DNA of 64,000 bases. Origin: Eubacteriaceae bacterium CHKCI004. Lineage in GTDB: Bacteria; Bacillota; Clostridia; Lachnospirales; Lachnospiraceae. Made by a program: the position numbers and the translations under genes. Numbering within the stretch: position 1 is the first letter of the stretch; every line of letters begins with the position of its first letter. The notes below the pieces were generated by a model. The model saw nothing but the letters and a program-made list of their open reading frames with translations, searched no databases and was not told the DNA's origin. The stretch spans positions 310,001 through 374,000 of the forward strand of contig FCNR01000063.1 in the NCBI GenBank assembly GCA_900016875.1, written 5' to 3'. This document shows, in pieces, positions 8,116 to 16,567 of the stretch.

Positions 8116-9864
8116 CTATGATATTTCCTGGATTCCGCTGATGTCCGGCTCAATGGTCATGGAGTAGTTGGTGTGGTAGATCACGAAGCCCGGTTTTGCC
8201 TGCGGCGGTTTTTTTAGATTCCGTCGTTCAGTGTAGTCCACCTCCACCTTCGGGGCGTCTTTGCCCTTGGAATAGTAGGCTGCCAGGCGGGCGGCCTCCT
8301 CATAGGTGCGGTCCGGCAGCTCCGAGGCTGTCTCCAGCTTGACGATCACGTGGGAGCCGGCCATTTTTTTGGCGTGGAACCACATGTCTTTGCCGTTGGC
8401 AAACTTGAATGTCAGCTCTTCGTTCTGGAAGTTATTTTTTCCCACGTACATATGGAAGCCGTCCGAGGAAATGTAATGGAACGGCTTGCTTTTGGCCTTG
8501 TTTTTCTTTTTGCCGCGGTTCTGACCGTGGCGTTTTACATAATTATATTCCATCAGCTCTTCCTTGATCATGGCAAGGTCATTTTCGTCCCGGGCAATCT
8601 CCAGAGCATTGCTGATGGACTCCAGATGGAGAAGCTCTGCACGGGTTTCTTCCACGAGGGTGGAGAGCGCCTCGTAGGTCCGTTTGAGCTTTCCGTAACG
8701 ATCAAAATATTTCTTTGCATTTTCCATGGCGTCAAGCTGCGGATCCAGAGGAATGGTGATCTCCTGCCCGTCATAATAGTTGACGCAGGTCAGCTCCTTC
8801 TGCCCCGGCTGCGCCTCGTAACCGTAGGTGTGGAGCAGCTCTCCGTAAATCTTATATTTCTCTTTTTTATCAGTATCTGACAGCTGCTTTCTCTGCAGAT
8901 CATATTTCTTGGCAGTCCGCTCGATGGCGTTGGAGACGATCCGGCGCAGGTCGGTGGACTTCTGACGGATTCTTGTCACCACTTCTTTTTCCGAATAGAA
9001 GGTGCGCAGCACCTCAGAGATAGAATCAAAGTTCTTCGTCTCCATATCCGGATACATGGTAAACGGCAGGCTGGCAAATTCCACCGGCGCCTTGCCCTGA
9101 TAAACGATATTCGGCTGATACTGGTGCTCCTCGATCTGCGTCCGCAGACGGACGAGCTCTCCGTAAAGGGCGGTCTGTTCTTCCGGCGAGAGGGACGCCA
9201 TGGCGGCGCTGCCGTCGATACCCGTCCGGTAACAAAGCTCGCTGGCAAACACCGGGCTGATGCCGGAAAGACTGGTATAGATACCCTTTTGCACGGTGGA
9301 AGCTTTTTTCAGCAGAACACGCTCCATCCACTCCGGAGTGACGGCATCAAGGGACACCTTGTCATGCACCGGCGGCGCCATGTAAGTCCGCCCCGGAAGA
9401 ACTTCACGCACAGAGCTGATCTGATGGGAAATGTGCTTGATGCTGTCGATGATCATTCCCGCGTCATCGAGAAAGATGATGTTGCTGTGCTTGCCCATGA
9501 TCTCAACGACCAGCTTCTTCTGACACAGATCTCCCAGCTCATTGAGATGTTCGATGGATATCTCCATGATTCGTTCCATGCCCGGCTGGCCCACCCCCGT
9601 GATCCGTCCGTTGCTGATATGCTTCCGCAGCAGCATGCAAAAATTCGGCGCGGTCAGCGGGTTCGCCTTATTATCCGGCGTAAAATAGACCAGCGGCAGA
9701 CTGGCGCTGGCCGACAGCAGCAGCCGGTACGTTTCCTTCTGATTCTTTACAACCAGCAGCAGCTCATCGGCCTCCGGCTGATAAATTTTATAGATACGCC
9801 CGCCGGTAAGCAGACGATTCATATCATAAACAATATTGGAAATGACAATTCCGTCAAAAGCCAT
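8116..9864 (-). CDS. rqcH: Ribosome quality control protein RqcH (NFACT family)
   Basis: RqcH binds stalled 50S subunits carrying peptidyl-tRNA and adds C-terminal alanine tails that mark nascent chains for degradation. The 582-residue protein has an N-terminal NFACT-N domain (MAFDGIVISNIVYDMN...), a central coiled-coil/helical region (about 270-440) and a C-terminal NFACT-R (DUF814) domain with FHAKKMAGSHVI. Older annotation calls it fibronectin-binding protein (FbpA). The internal ATG at 9864 was chosen because AGGAGGA precedes it; the upstream in-frame Met has no such site. It is alone on this strand and its stop is about 45 nt past the convergent radical SAM stop. Confidence 0.93.
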   Translation of the reverse strand: MAFDGIVISNIVYDMNRLLTGGRIYKIYQPEADELLLVVKNQKETYRLLLSASASLPLVYFTPDNKANPLTAPNFCMLLRKHISNGRITGVGQPGMERIMEISIEHLNELGDLCQKKLVVEIMGKHSNIIFLDDAGMIIDSIKHISHQISSVREVLPGRTYMAPPVHDKVSLDAVTPEWMERVLLKKASTVQKGIYTSLSGISPVFASELCYRTGIDGSAAMASLSPEEQTALYGELVRLRTQIEEHQYQPNIVYQGKAPVEFASLPFTMYPDMETKNFDSISEVLRTFYSEKEVVTRIRQKSTDLRRIVSNAIERTAKKYDLQRKQLSDTDKKEKYKIYGELLHTYGYEAQPGQKELTCVNYYDGQEITIPLDPQLDAMENAKKYFDRYGKLKRTYEALSTLVEETRAELLHLESISNALEIARDENDLAMIKEELMEYNYVKRHGQNRGKKKNKAKSKPFHYISSDGFHMYVGKNNFQNEELTFKFANGKDMWFHAKKMAGSHVIVKLETASELPDRTYEEAARLAAYYSKGKDAPKVEVDYTERRNLKKPPQAKPGFVIYHTNYSMTIEPDISGIQEIS

Positions 9865-9893
9865 ATATATTCCTCCTGTGAAAACTGCGGCGC

Positions 9894-9921
9894 CCGGTAC
9901 ATTTCCTGAGAAATGCACCGG
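9894..9921 (-). promoter_or_regulatory. Hairpin in the rqcH 5' leader
   Basis: A 12-bp inverted repeat (9894-9905 with 9910-9921, one G-U position) and a 4-nt loop lies in the roughly 100-nt untranslated leader, about 30 nt before the rqcH start. No T-run follows it on the minus strand, so it is not an obvious terminator. Confidence 0.5.
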
Positions 9922-9972
9922 CTTGCAGTACATTTTTACGAAAGCTCTGCCAAAAGGCAAAAATCCTTATGT

Positions 9973-10002
9973 ACTATACCATAGACGGAAGGAGGATGTC
10001 AA
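9973..10002 (-). promoter_or_regulatory. rqcH promoter
   Basis: On the minus strand a perfect TTGACA (9997-10002) is followed after 18 nt by TATAGT (9973-9978), a strong vegetative promoter that would give a leader of about 100 nt. Confidence 0.7.
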
Positions 10003-10090
10003 AAGAAGCGGAATTGTGAAAATATTCTATTTTTATACCTTCTGAATTATGATAAAATAAAACAATACCATTCACAAAAAGAAATTACAG

Positions 10091-10267
10091 GAAGAGGTTG
10101 CGGCTCATGGTGAAGCAAGAGGTGAAGCCAAAAAGGCCAGAGAAACCGCTTTTCGGCTGCGCTGCATGAATTATCCGGTGGAGCTGATAGCCGAGATTGT
10201 TGATGTGCCAATTGCCAGGATAGAGGCGTGGTTTTCTGCGGAGCAGATGCACAATAATTTTGATTGA
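10091..10267 (+). pseudogene. Remnant of an Rpn-type (PD-(D/E)XK) transposase-related nuclease, C-terminus only
   Basis: An open frame of about 60 codons with no usable start ends in TGA. It encodes a charged helix (AHGEARGEAKKARE) followed by YPVELIAEIVDVPIARI and a Trp-Phe close to the end. This is the typical C-terminal tail of Rpn/transposase_31 family proteins. The PD-(D/E)XK nuclease domain expected upstream is absent and an in-frame stop lies about 12 codons before. It appears to be a decayed fragment; the family call rests on tail resemblance only. Confidence 0.5.
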
Positions 10268-10280
10268 AATATCAAATTGT

Positions 10281-10321
10281 AAACAGGGACAGAGTTTCAG
10301 GGGCTTTGTCCCTGTTTCTTT
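10281..10321 (+). repeat. 41-nt hairpin repeat, copy 1
   Basis: This sequence is identical over 41 nt to 12520-12560 and lies in the same orientation. It folds into a stem of 16 pairs (11 Watson-Crick followed by 5 including G-U) with a 5-nt loop, and ends in TTTCTTT, so it could also terminate transcription. It follows the Rpn-type remnant. Confidence 0.85.
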
Positions 10322-10559
10322 TGCGTGGATGAGTGGATGATATATCCGGTAAATCCGTGCGGACATTTTGGAAATGAAAAAAATTTATTAATTTGAAAAA
10401 AATACAAAAAATCTGTCACAAAACGCCTGCAAAACCGTTTCATATATGAAAGCAGATAAAAACGCTGCAGGCCTGCGAACGTCTGTTTTCAAAACAGATA
10501 GATTTACAGAAAAAAATACCTTTTAAAGGAATTATCAGATGCGGAGGAGAGATGTAACT

Positions 10560-10916
10560 ATGATTGCTTACCTGGAATTGCTGGACACGCCGGAGGAAAA
10601 GGCGGCATTTCAAACATTATATGAAATGTACGTACAAAAGATGTATCAGATTGCTTTTCGCATCACGGGCAATGAAGTATCCGCGGAGGACATGGTTCAT
10701 GAGACCTTTTTGTCCCTGACAAAGCATATGGACAAACTTGACAATGTGCAAAGCCGCCGGACATGGAATTATATACTCACGGCACTGAAACATCATTGTT
10801 TTGATCTGCTGGAAAAGCAGAAGCGGGTGGCCCCTTATTGTGACGAAGATGATGTACGTGTTCCGGGAGAATCGGGGCCTGAGGCTGAACTGATCGGGCA
10901 GGACAAAAGGCATTGA
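10560..10916 (+). CDS. ECF-type sigma factor, sigma-2 half (frame ends early)
   Basis: This 118-residue product matches the N-terminal half of an ECF sigma factor. The sigma-2 region includes FQTLYEMYVQKMYQIAFRI, the acidic AEDMVHETFL and RTWNYILTALKHH. Normal proteins continue into sigma-4, but here the frame meets TGA at 10914-10916 after a short linker. Sigma-4 resumes in another frame that overlaps by four bases. The ATG at 10560 was chosen because GGAGGAGA lies 9 nt upstream. A possible alternate-sigma promoter (TGTCACAAAAC near 10415) lies about 130 nt before. The two halves may be a disrupted gene or a two-piece sigma. Confidence 0.75.
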   Translation: MIAYLELLDTPEEKAAFQTLYEMYVQKMYQIAFRITGNEVSAEDMVHETFLSLTKHMDKLDNVQSRRTWNYILTALKHHCFDLLEKQKRVAPYCDEDDVRVPGESGPEAELIGQDKRH

Positions 10917-11104
10917 TAGCTGATCTGGTCTGTCAGCTCTCGTATCCATATAAAGAGGTGCTGTATCTGCAATATTATAATGAAATGAAAGTAAAAGAGA
11001 TTGCAGCTCTGCTTCAGATCAGGCCTGATTATGTGAGACAGGTTGCACGAAGAGCGAAGGAGCAGCTTAGAAAGAAAATGACAGAAATGGGGTATGAAAG
11101 ATGA
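10913..11104 (+). CDS. ECF-type sigma factor, sigma-4 half (separate frame)
   Basis: The frame encodes a sigma-4 helix-turn-helix: CQLSYPYKEVLYLQYYNEMK, then VKEIAALLQIRPDYVRQVARRAKEQLRKKM. It could start at TTG 10913, overlapping the TGA of the sigma-2 frame, or be reached by a -1 shift in the run ACAAAAGG at 10903-10910. The second reading restores a continuous ...QDKKALIADLV... protein. No clear ribosome site precedes the TTG. It overlaps the next gene by ATGA, so the sigma unit and the DUF4367 gene are translationally coupled. Confidence 0.7.
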   Translation: MIADLVCQLSYPYKEVLYLQYYNEMKVKEIAALLQIRPDYVRQVARRAKEQLRKKMTEMGYER

Positions 11105-11877
11105 AAAAACAGATGTTGGATGAGCATATTTTAAAAGAGGCTGTATGTATGGCTGCGGAGAGGGAATTGGATAATCTTGACACAGAGATGCAAAACAAGT
11201 ATCATACATTTACACCGCAGTTTGAGGAGAAAATGCAGAGATTACTGCAGGAGAATACGCACATTTTCGGAAATGAAAAAGTTTCGTTCCTGCAAAAACT
11301 GCAAAAATCCAGAAAAAAAAGAGAGAAACACCATATATTTGCGGGAAGTCGTTATATTTTGGTGGCTGTACTTTTAATGGTGCTGGCATCTGCCGCGGCA
11401 CTTGCCAGTGAAGATGTGCGGGAGGGGTTAAGGAAACTGAGTATTCAGTTTTCCTCAAACGGCGTTTCCATTGAAGGAGCTAAAAATGAGAATGCAGCAG
11501 AAGGAAATAGCGCAGATGACGAACAGCCGTTTCGTGCTTATAGATGGAAGAACGTGCCGGAAGGGTATCATTTGGTGAATGAGACGGAAGAACCGGAAAG
11601 CAGAATGTATACAGTATGGTACCAGAATAAAGAAGAAAATAATTTGCATTTCATGCAGCATGACGCATCGATATATACGGTGACTATCACGTGCAATGAA
11701 GAAGAGGGATACAAAAGAAAAATCGATCTGAACGGCACAGAAGCCTACTCTGTATCCAGCGGCCGGGATAATTCGATTTTCTTTGAAAAGGATGGATACA
11801 TATTTACTATCATGTCGGAACAGCCGGAAGAGATTATTGTGGAGTGGATCAAAAATTCCGGAATTCTTCAGGAGTAA
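11101..11877 (+). CDS. Membrane-anchored DUF4367-type protein, probable anti-sigma partner
   Basis: The 258-residue protein has an acidic, helical cytoplasmic N-terminus (1-75), one membrane segment near residues 85-103 (YILVAVLLMVLASAAALA), and an extracytoplasmic domain containing VPEGYHL, WYQNKEENNLHF and EIIVEWIKNSGIL, as in DUF4367. It is coupled to the sigma-4 frame by ATGA. In Clostridia, ECF sigma genes are often followed by such anchored regulators, so a role in holding the sigma factor is inferred. No zinc-binding ZAS motif is seen in the N-terminus. Confidence 0.75.
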   Translation: MKKQMLDEHILKEAVCMAAERELDNLDTEMQNKYHTFTPQFEEKMQRLLQENTHIFGNEKVSFLQKLQKSRKKREKHHIFAGSRYILVAVLLMVLASAAALASEDVREGLRKLSIQFSSNGVSIEGAKNENAAEGNSADDEQPFRAYRWKNVPEGYHLVNETEEPESRMYTVWYQNKEENNLHFMQHDASIYTVTITCNEEEGYKRKIDLNGTEAYSVSSGRDNSIFFEKDGYIFTIMSEQPEEIIVEWIKNSGILQE

Positions 11878-11945
11878 AATGGAACGTATATAAAATGATG
11901 CGGCAGATATATATGAGATAAATATAAGTTAATTTGGAGGGGAAG

Positions 11946-12479
11946 ATGATTTTAAATCTTGTTTTTGGTATTTTATTTTTTGTCATATTAACAATATGCC
12001 TGGTAACGGCGTTGGCAGAACATTTCAGATGGGATGTGTCGGAAATTATAAAGTTTCTGGCAATGGCAGCCACATTCATTGTTTTTTTAACCGTGCTGCT
12101 TTTTCCGCTGCCGCTGTCGCAGGATGAGCTAGGTTTCGCTGGCATCAACATAATTCCCTTTAAAACCATAGCTGGATATATTATTTCGGCGGTAAGGGAC
12201 GGCATGATTGGAACAGCACTCTCTCAGATTTGTGGGAATATTCTTTTGTTTTTCTTTCTTATGAGCGTGTTGGGATGGTATATGCGTCTGTATAGTTTAC
12301 GCGCATATATTAAATGGCTTTTGACTTTTGCTGTTATGGCGGAAGGAATCCAGGCTGTGGTTAGTTTGTTTCTGGGATATCTGTACCGGAGCATTGATAT
12401 TGATGATATGATCTTGTATATCATTGGTGGTTTACTGTCTTATGCGTGGCTGGGGAGATATGCGAAGGAAAGTGAATAA
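11946..12479 (+). CDS. VanZ-like membrane protein
   Basis: This 177-residue protein has about five hydrophobic segments and the VanZ-family layout: a loop with NIIPFKTI, then a conserved GNILLFFFLM segment, then LLTFAVMAEGIQ and a final amphipathic end. VanZ proteins are linked to low-level teicoplanin resistance in enterococci, but most homologues have no known role. The ATG at 11946 lies 5 nt after GGAGG; a TTG four codons upstream lies within that ribosome site. The gene is about 70 nt past the DUF4367 gene, probably in the same transcript, and is followed by hairpin repeat copy 2. Confidence 0.82.
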   Translation: MILNLVFGILFFVILTICLVTALAEHFRWDVSEIIKFLAMAATFIVFLTVLLFPLPLSQDELGFAGINIIPFKTIAGYIISAVRDGMIGTALSQICGNILLFFFLMSVLGWYMRLYSLRAYIKWLLTFAVMAEGIQAVVSLFLGYLYRSIDIDDMILYIIGGLLSYAWLGRYAKESE

Positions 12480-12519
12480 TTGCACAGCAAAAAGAAAAAG
12501 GTGACGAGTATGCAGGAGG

Positions 12520-12560
12520 AAACAGGGACAGAGTTTCAGGGGCTTTGTCCCTGTTTCTTT
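12520..12560 (+). repeat. 41-nt hairpin repeat, copy 2
   Basis: Identical to 10281-10321 and in the same orientation. The two copies start 2,239 nt apart and enclose the split sigma, DUF4367 and VanZ genes. The hairpin with its TTTCTTT tail lies 40 nt after the VanZ stop and could terminate that operon. Confidence 0.85.
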
Positions 12561-12594
12561 GGTTGTATTAGTGCCTGGAGCAGGGTACTATTTT

Positions 12595-12623
12595 TTGACA
12601 TAGATTTTCTGCTGTGGTACTAT
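12595..12623 (+). promoter_or_regulatory. Promoter for the PH-domain gene
   Basis: A perfect TTGACA (12595-12600) lies 17 nt before TACTAT (12618-12623), about 55 nt upstream of the next start codon. Confidence 0.65.
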
Positions 12624-12679
12624 AAAACAATCCCGTGCCGGATGGCATTGTATGTACGGACAGAAAGGAGCAAAGAGCT

Positions 12680-13117
12680 ATGAGTAAGATAGAAAACGGA
12701 GAAATTCGTGAGATTGGCAGTAATATAATCTGGCAGGACCGGAAGCATCATCTGTGGTTTCCAATCAGTTTTACAAAGTATTCCGTGGGGGACGGCAGAC
12801 TGTATATTAATTCCGGGCTGCTTTCCTCGAGAGAAGACGAGTGTCTGCTGTACCGGATCACGGATATCAGCCTGACGAGGAGTCTCGCGCAGAGGATTTT
12901 TGGAACGGGGACCATTGAGATGAATACGAAGGACCAGTCCACACCGCTGATCCGGCTGGAAAATATCGCTCACTCGGTGGAAGTGAAACGAATGCTCAGT
13001 AATCTCATTGAGAAAGAACGGGAAGAGAAGAAAGTGGTTGGCCGCGACATGTACGGAGCTGCCGGGCATCTGGATGATATAGAATATGGAAATGAACCGC
13101 AGGATCTTGATTTATAA
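12680..13117 (+). CDS. PH-like domain protein of unknown function
   Basis: The 145-residue protein has a predicted beta-rich core resembling bacterial PH (DUF304/bPH_2) domains: NIIWQDRKHHLWFPISFTKY, GRLYINSGLLSSREDE, then YRITDISLTRSLAQRIFGTGTIEM and VEVKRMLSNLIEKERE. Members often sit near the membrane, but no membrane segment is visible here. The ATG at 12680 follows AAAGGAG by 9 nt; an earlier in-frame Met lacks a site. It has its own promoter and lies upstream of the his promoter, so it is probably a single-gene unit. The cellular role is unknown. Confidence 0.7.
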   Translation: MSKIENGEIREIGSNIIWQDRKHHLWFPISFTKYSVGDGRLYINSGLLSSREDECLLYRITDISLTRSLAQRIFGTGTIEMNTKDQSTPLIRLENIAHSVEVKRMLSNLIEKEREEKKVVGRDMYGAAGHLDDIEYGNEPQDLDL

Positions 13118-13156
13118 AAGCTGCGCCGGCTGCCGGTAAAAGGAATCCAGACCGGT

Positions 13157-13206
13157 AAATCCCAGCCGAAATCCCAGTTGGCAGCTAACAAAATCCCGAC
13201 TGGCAG
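13157..13206 (+). repeat. AAATCCCAG repeats upstream of the his promoter
   Basis: AAATCCCAG occurs at 13157-13165 and 13169-13177, and AAATCCCGA at 13191-13199. The last two copies extend to 16-nt repeats ending TGGCAG (13169-13184 and 13191-13206) with a 22-nt period, about two helical turns, just before the -35. The position fits a regulator site; no known regulator motif was recognised. Confidence 0.4.
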
Positions 13207-13218
13207 ACGATAAAAAGA

Positions 13219-13247
13219 TTGACAAGCGGGAGGAAGAAAGGTATAAT
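13219..13247 (+). promoter_or_regulatory. his operon promoter
   Basis: A fully consensus pair, TTGACA (13219-13224) and TATAAT (13242-13247) with 17-nt spacing. The leader of about 65 nt contains no T-box signature (no AGGGTGGNACCGCG), so histidine control must be by other means. Confidence 0.88.
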
Positions 13248-13319
13248 CGAGATTGCATCGCTGCGTTACCACTGCATTGCGATAAAGTAAAATGTTTAGA
13301 CAGGGAGAGACTTTTATTT

Positions 13320-14585
13320 ATGAAGGAAAAATTACTTCACACCCCGGAGGGCGTCAGAGATATTTATAATTCTGAATGTAAGAAGAAGACAGCGCTGGAG
13401 CGCAGACTGCATCAGGTGCTGGCGCTTTACGGCTATCAGGATATCGAGACGCCGGCCTTCGAGTTTTTTGATATATTTAACAGTGATACGGGAACGGTGA
13501 GCTCCCGGGAGATGTTCAAGTTTTTTGACAGGGATAATAATACTTTGGTGCTGCGGCCGGATATGACGCCGTCCATCGCCAGAAGCGTGGCAAAATATTA
13601 CAGCGACTGTACATTTCCGCTGCGGCTTTCTTATGTGGGCAATACATTTCTTAATAACAGAAGTTATCAGGGTAAGCTGGCGGAGAAGACAGAGCTGGGC
13701 GCCGAGTATATCAACGACGATTCGCCGGAGGCGGACGCCGAGGCCATCGTCATGATGATCGACTGTTTCCTGGAAGCCGGCCTGAATGATTTCCGTATTG
13801 ATATCGGTCAGAGTGAGTTTTACAGAGGAATCATGGAGGCGCTGGACGTATCCGACGAGGTAAAGGCGCAGATCCATGAATATATTGAGAATAAGAATTC
13901 TCTGGGTATGGAACTTCTGCTGGCGGATCTGCCTATGAAGGACTGCTACCGGAATATTTTGCTGGAATATAACGAGCTGTACGGAGACGTGTCCATGCTT
14001 GAGCAGGCGAAAAAGCTGACGGTGAATCCGAGATGCCAGGCAGCCATCGAGCGTCTGGAGCAGGTCTATGAGGTGATCTGTCATTACGGCTACGAGAAAT
14101 ATGTAAGCTTTGACCTTGGCATGGTCAATCATTTTGATTACTACACAGGCATTATTTTCAGAGGATATACTTACGGAACCGGAGACGCCATCGGAAAAGG
14201 AGGCCGGTATGACAATCTGCTCATGCAGTTTGGTAAAAATGCACCGGCCATCGGTTTTACCATTCTGGTGGATGATATGCTTTCTGCTCTGGACAGGCAG
14301 AATATCCCGGTTTCCATCCGTGAATTTGAGTATTCCGTACTCCTTTATAATAGAAAGGATATGTCGACGGCCATCGGTCTTGCCATGGAAATGCGAACCG
14401 GCGGAGATAAGCTGGAGTGCATCTGCATGAAGGAAGACCAGCAGGCAGGGGATTATATTTCCTTCGCGAAAGCGCAGGGCGCCCGGGCGGTGTTTGTCCT
14501 GGACGGGGATGCGCTGATCATCCATGATTTTTCTGCCGGCAGAGTGGCACAGACCAGTCTGACTAATTTCAGGAGGGAGTACTAG
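13320..14585 (+). CDS. hisZ: ATP phosphoribosyltransferase regulatory subunit HisZ
   Basis: HisZ resembles the class II histidyl-tRNA synthetase core but does not charge tRNA; it joins short-form HisG to make an active, histidine-sensitive ATP phosphoribosyltransferase. The 421-residue protein keeps the class II motifs [31 protein letters not shown] and GRYDNLL. A C-terminal anticodon-like domain follows but appears divergent. It is the first gene of the his operon and is separated from hisG by a single base, as expected for partners of one complex. Confidence 0.95.
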   Translation: MKEKLLHTPEGVRDIYNSECKKKTALERRLHQVLALYGYQDIETPAFEFFDIFNSDTGTVSSREMFKFFDRDNNTLVLRPDMTPSIARSVAKYYSDCTFPLRLSYVGNTFLNNRSYQGKLAEKTELGAEYINDDSPEADAEAIVMMIDCFLEAGLNDFRIDIGQSEFYRGIMEALDVSDEVKAQIHEYIENKNSLGMELLLADLPMKDCYRNILLEYNELYGDVSMLEQAKKLTVNPRCQAAIERLEQVYEVICHYGYEKYVSFDLGMVNHFDYYTGIIFRGYTYGTGDAIGKGGRYDNLLMQFGKNAPAIGFTILVDDMLSALDRQNIPVSIREFEYSVLLYNRKDMSTAIGLAMEMRTGGDKLECICMKEDQQAGDYISFAKAQGARAVFVLDGDALIIHDFSAGRVAQTSLTNFRREY

Positions 14586-14586
14586 A

Positions 14587-15228
14587 ATGCGGTATTTAAC
14601 ATTTGCCCTGGCGAAAGGGCGTCTGGCAAAAACGACCATGGCCATGTTTGAGGAGCTGGGAATCACCTGCGAGGCCATGAAAGATAAAGATACGAGAAAG
14701 CTGATTTTTGTCAATGAAGAGCTGAAGCTCAAGTTCTTCCTGGCAAAGGCGTCGGACGTGCCGACCTATGTGGAGTACGGCGCGGCGGATATCGGCGTGG
14801 TCGGCGAGGACACGATTCTGGAGGAGGGAAGGAATCTTTATGAGGTGATGGATCTGGGATTTGGAAAGTGCCGTATGTGCGTCTGCGGCCCGGCGTCCGC
14901 CAGAGAGAAGCTCAAACACGGAGAGCTGATTCGCGTGGCGTCCAAGTATCCGCACATCGCCAAGGATTACTTCTATAATAAGAAGTTTCAGACCGTGGAG
15001 ATCATCAAACTGAATGGTTCCGTGGAGCTGGCGCCGATCGTGGGCCTTTCTGAGGTAATCGTGGATATCGTGGAGACCGGCTCCACGCTCCGTGCCAACG
15101 GCCTTGAGGTGCTGGAAGAGATCTGTTCCCTTTCCGCCCGGATGGTGGTCAATCAGGTAAGTCTCAAAATGGAGCAGGAGCGGATCCGCAAGCTGATCCA
15201 GGATCTGCGGGCGTTAAAGGCGGTATAA
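14587..15228 (+). CDS. hisG: ATP phosphoribosyltransferase catalytic subunit HisG (short form)
   Basis: HisG catalyses the first committed step of histidine synthesis, joining ATP and PRPP to form phosphoribosyl-ATP. The 213-residue length marks the short form, which lacks the C-terminal regulatory domain and needs HisZ. Visible motifs are [10 protein letters not shown] at the N-terminus, [13 protein letters not shown], and the PRPP loop [14 protein letters not shown]. The start lies 1 nt after hisZ, consistent with coupled translation. hisD follows after about 30 nt. Confidence 0.96.
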   Translation: MRYLTFALAKGRLAKTTMAMFEELGITCEAMKDKDTRKLIFVNEELKLKFFLAKASDVPTYVEYGAADIGVVGEDTILEEGRNLYEVMDLGFGKCRMCVCGPASAREKLKHGELIRVASKYPHIAKDYFYNKKFQTVEIIKLNGSVELAPIVGLSEVIVDIVETGSTLRANGLEVLEEICSLSARMVVNQVSLKMEQERIRKLIQDLRALKAV

Positions 15229-15259
15229 GAAAAAAGAAATAATAATGTGGAGGAAAACA

Positions 15260-16567
15260 ATGCGAGTTGTAAAGATAGATAAGCAGACGACGGAAAATAT
15301 ATTGAGCGACCTGCTCAAAAGAAGTCCCAATCAGTACGACTCCTACGCGGACAGTGTGCAGGAGATTCTTGACGCTGTGAAGGCGAAGGGGGACGAAGCG
15401 CTGTTCGGCTACACGGAGAAGTTTGACGGCTGCAGGCTGACGCCGGAGACTTTGCAGGTGACGGAGGAGGAGATCGCCGCCGCTTATGAAAAGGTGGGCG
15501 ACGAGCTGGTAGGAGTCATTCGCAAATCCCTCGCCAACATCCGTGAATATCATGAGAAACAGAAACAGTACAGCTGGTTTGATTCCAAACCGGACGGAAC
15601 GATCCTTGGACAAAAGGTAACGGCGCTGGCTTCCGTGGGCGTGTATGTACCTGGCGGAAAAGCGGCGTATCCGTCTTCGGTTCTTATGAATATCGTGCCG
15701 GCCCAGGTGGCAGGCGTGGAGAAGATCGTCATGGTGACGCCGCCGGATAAGAACGGTGAAGTGACGCCGGCGACATTGGTGGCGGCTCACGAGGCGGGAG
15801 CGACCCACGTATATAAGGTAGGAGGCGCTCAGGCCATCGCGGCTCTGGCTTACGGCACGGAATCCATCGCCAAAGTGGACAAGATCGTGGGACCTGGAAA
15901 CATTTACGTGGCTCTTGCCAAGAAAGCTGTGTACGGTCATGTGAGTATTGATTCCATCGCGGGACCAAGTGAGATTCTGGTACTTGCCGATGAGACTGCC
16001 AACCCACGTTTTGTGGCGGCGGATCTGCTTTCCCAGGCGGAGCATGACGAGCTGGCCAGCGCCATACTGGTGACCACCAGCGAAGAACTGGCCGCTCAGG
16101 TGGAAAAAGAGATTGAAGGATTCTTACAGACTCTGTCCCGGGCAGACATCATCCGGAAGTCTCTGGATAATTTCGGCTACATGCTGGTGGCGGACACCAT
16201 GGAAGAGGCCATTGAGGTGACCAACAACATTGCCTCCGAACATCTGGAGATCGTCACAGCCAATCCGTTTGAAGTGATGACAAAAATCCGCAATGCGGGA
16301 GCCATCTTCCTTGGCTCTCACAGCTCCGAGCCGCTGGGCGATTACTTTGCGGGGCCGAATCACGTGCTGCCGACCAACGGCACGGCGAAGTTCTTCTCCC
16401 CGTTGAGCGTGGACGATTTCATCAAGAAATCAAGTATCATTTACTATTCAAAGGAAGCGCTGCAGCCAATCCATAAGGATATCGAAACATTTGCCAAGGC
16501 GGAACATCTGACGGCTCACGCCAATTCCATCGCTGTTCGTTTTGAGGAGGAAGAGGGCAATGAGTGA
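15260..16567 (+). CDS. hisD: Histidinol dehydrogenase HisD
   Basis: HisD performs the last two steps, oxidising L-histidinol to histidine with two NAD+ and a bound Zn2+. The 435-residue protein has family motifs VYVPGGKAAYPSSVLMN, VGPGNIYVALAK, the GPSEILVLAD segment, and SQAEHDELASAILVT with the metal-binding His and Gln. EHLEI and GPNHVLPT lie further on. The ATG at 15260 follows GGAGG by 6 nt; an ATG five codons upstream overlaps that ribosome site. hisB begins inside its 3' end. Confidence 0.96.
   Translation: MRVVKIDKQTTENILSDLLKRSPNQYDSYADSVQEILDAVKAKGDEALFGYTEKFDGCRLTPETLQVTEEEIAAAYEKVGDELVGVIRKSLANIREYHEKQKQYSWFDSKPDGTILGQKVTALASVGVYVPGGKAAYPSSVLMNIVPAQVAGVEKIVMVTPPDKNGEVTPATLVAAHEAGATHVYKVGGAQAIAALAYGTESIAKVDKIVGPGNIYVALAKKAVYGHVSIDSIAGPSEILVLADETANPRFVAADLLSQAEHDELASAILVTTSEELAAQVEKEIEGFLQTLSRADIIRKSLDNFGYMLVADTMEEAIEVTNNIASEHLEIVTANPFEVMTKIRNAGAIFLGSHSSEPLGDYFAGPNHVLPTNGTAKFFSPLSVDDFIKKSSIIYYSKEALQPIHKDIETFAKAEHLTAHANSIAVRFEEEEGNE

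Noticed and set aside
10903-10916. Programmed -1 frameshift signal in the sigma gene
   Set aside because: The A-run is only four long and does not form a canonical X-XXY-YYZ heptamer; no strong downstream structure was noticed. An indel is more likely, though the split itself is kept as a finding.
12480-12683. Reading frame of 67 codons after the VanZ-like gene
   Set aside because: It is formed largely from the 41-nt hairpin repeat and the next promoter; no ribosome site precedes it.
13248-13319. T-box or histidine leader peptide before hisZ
   Set aside because: No T-box core sequence and no short His-codon-rich frame was found in the leader.
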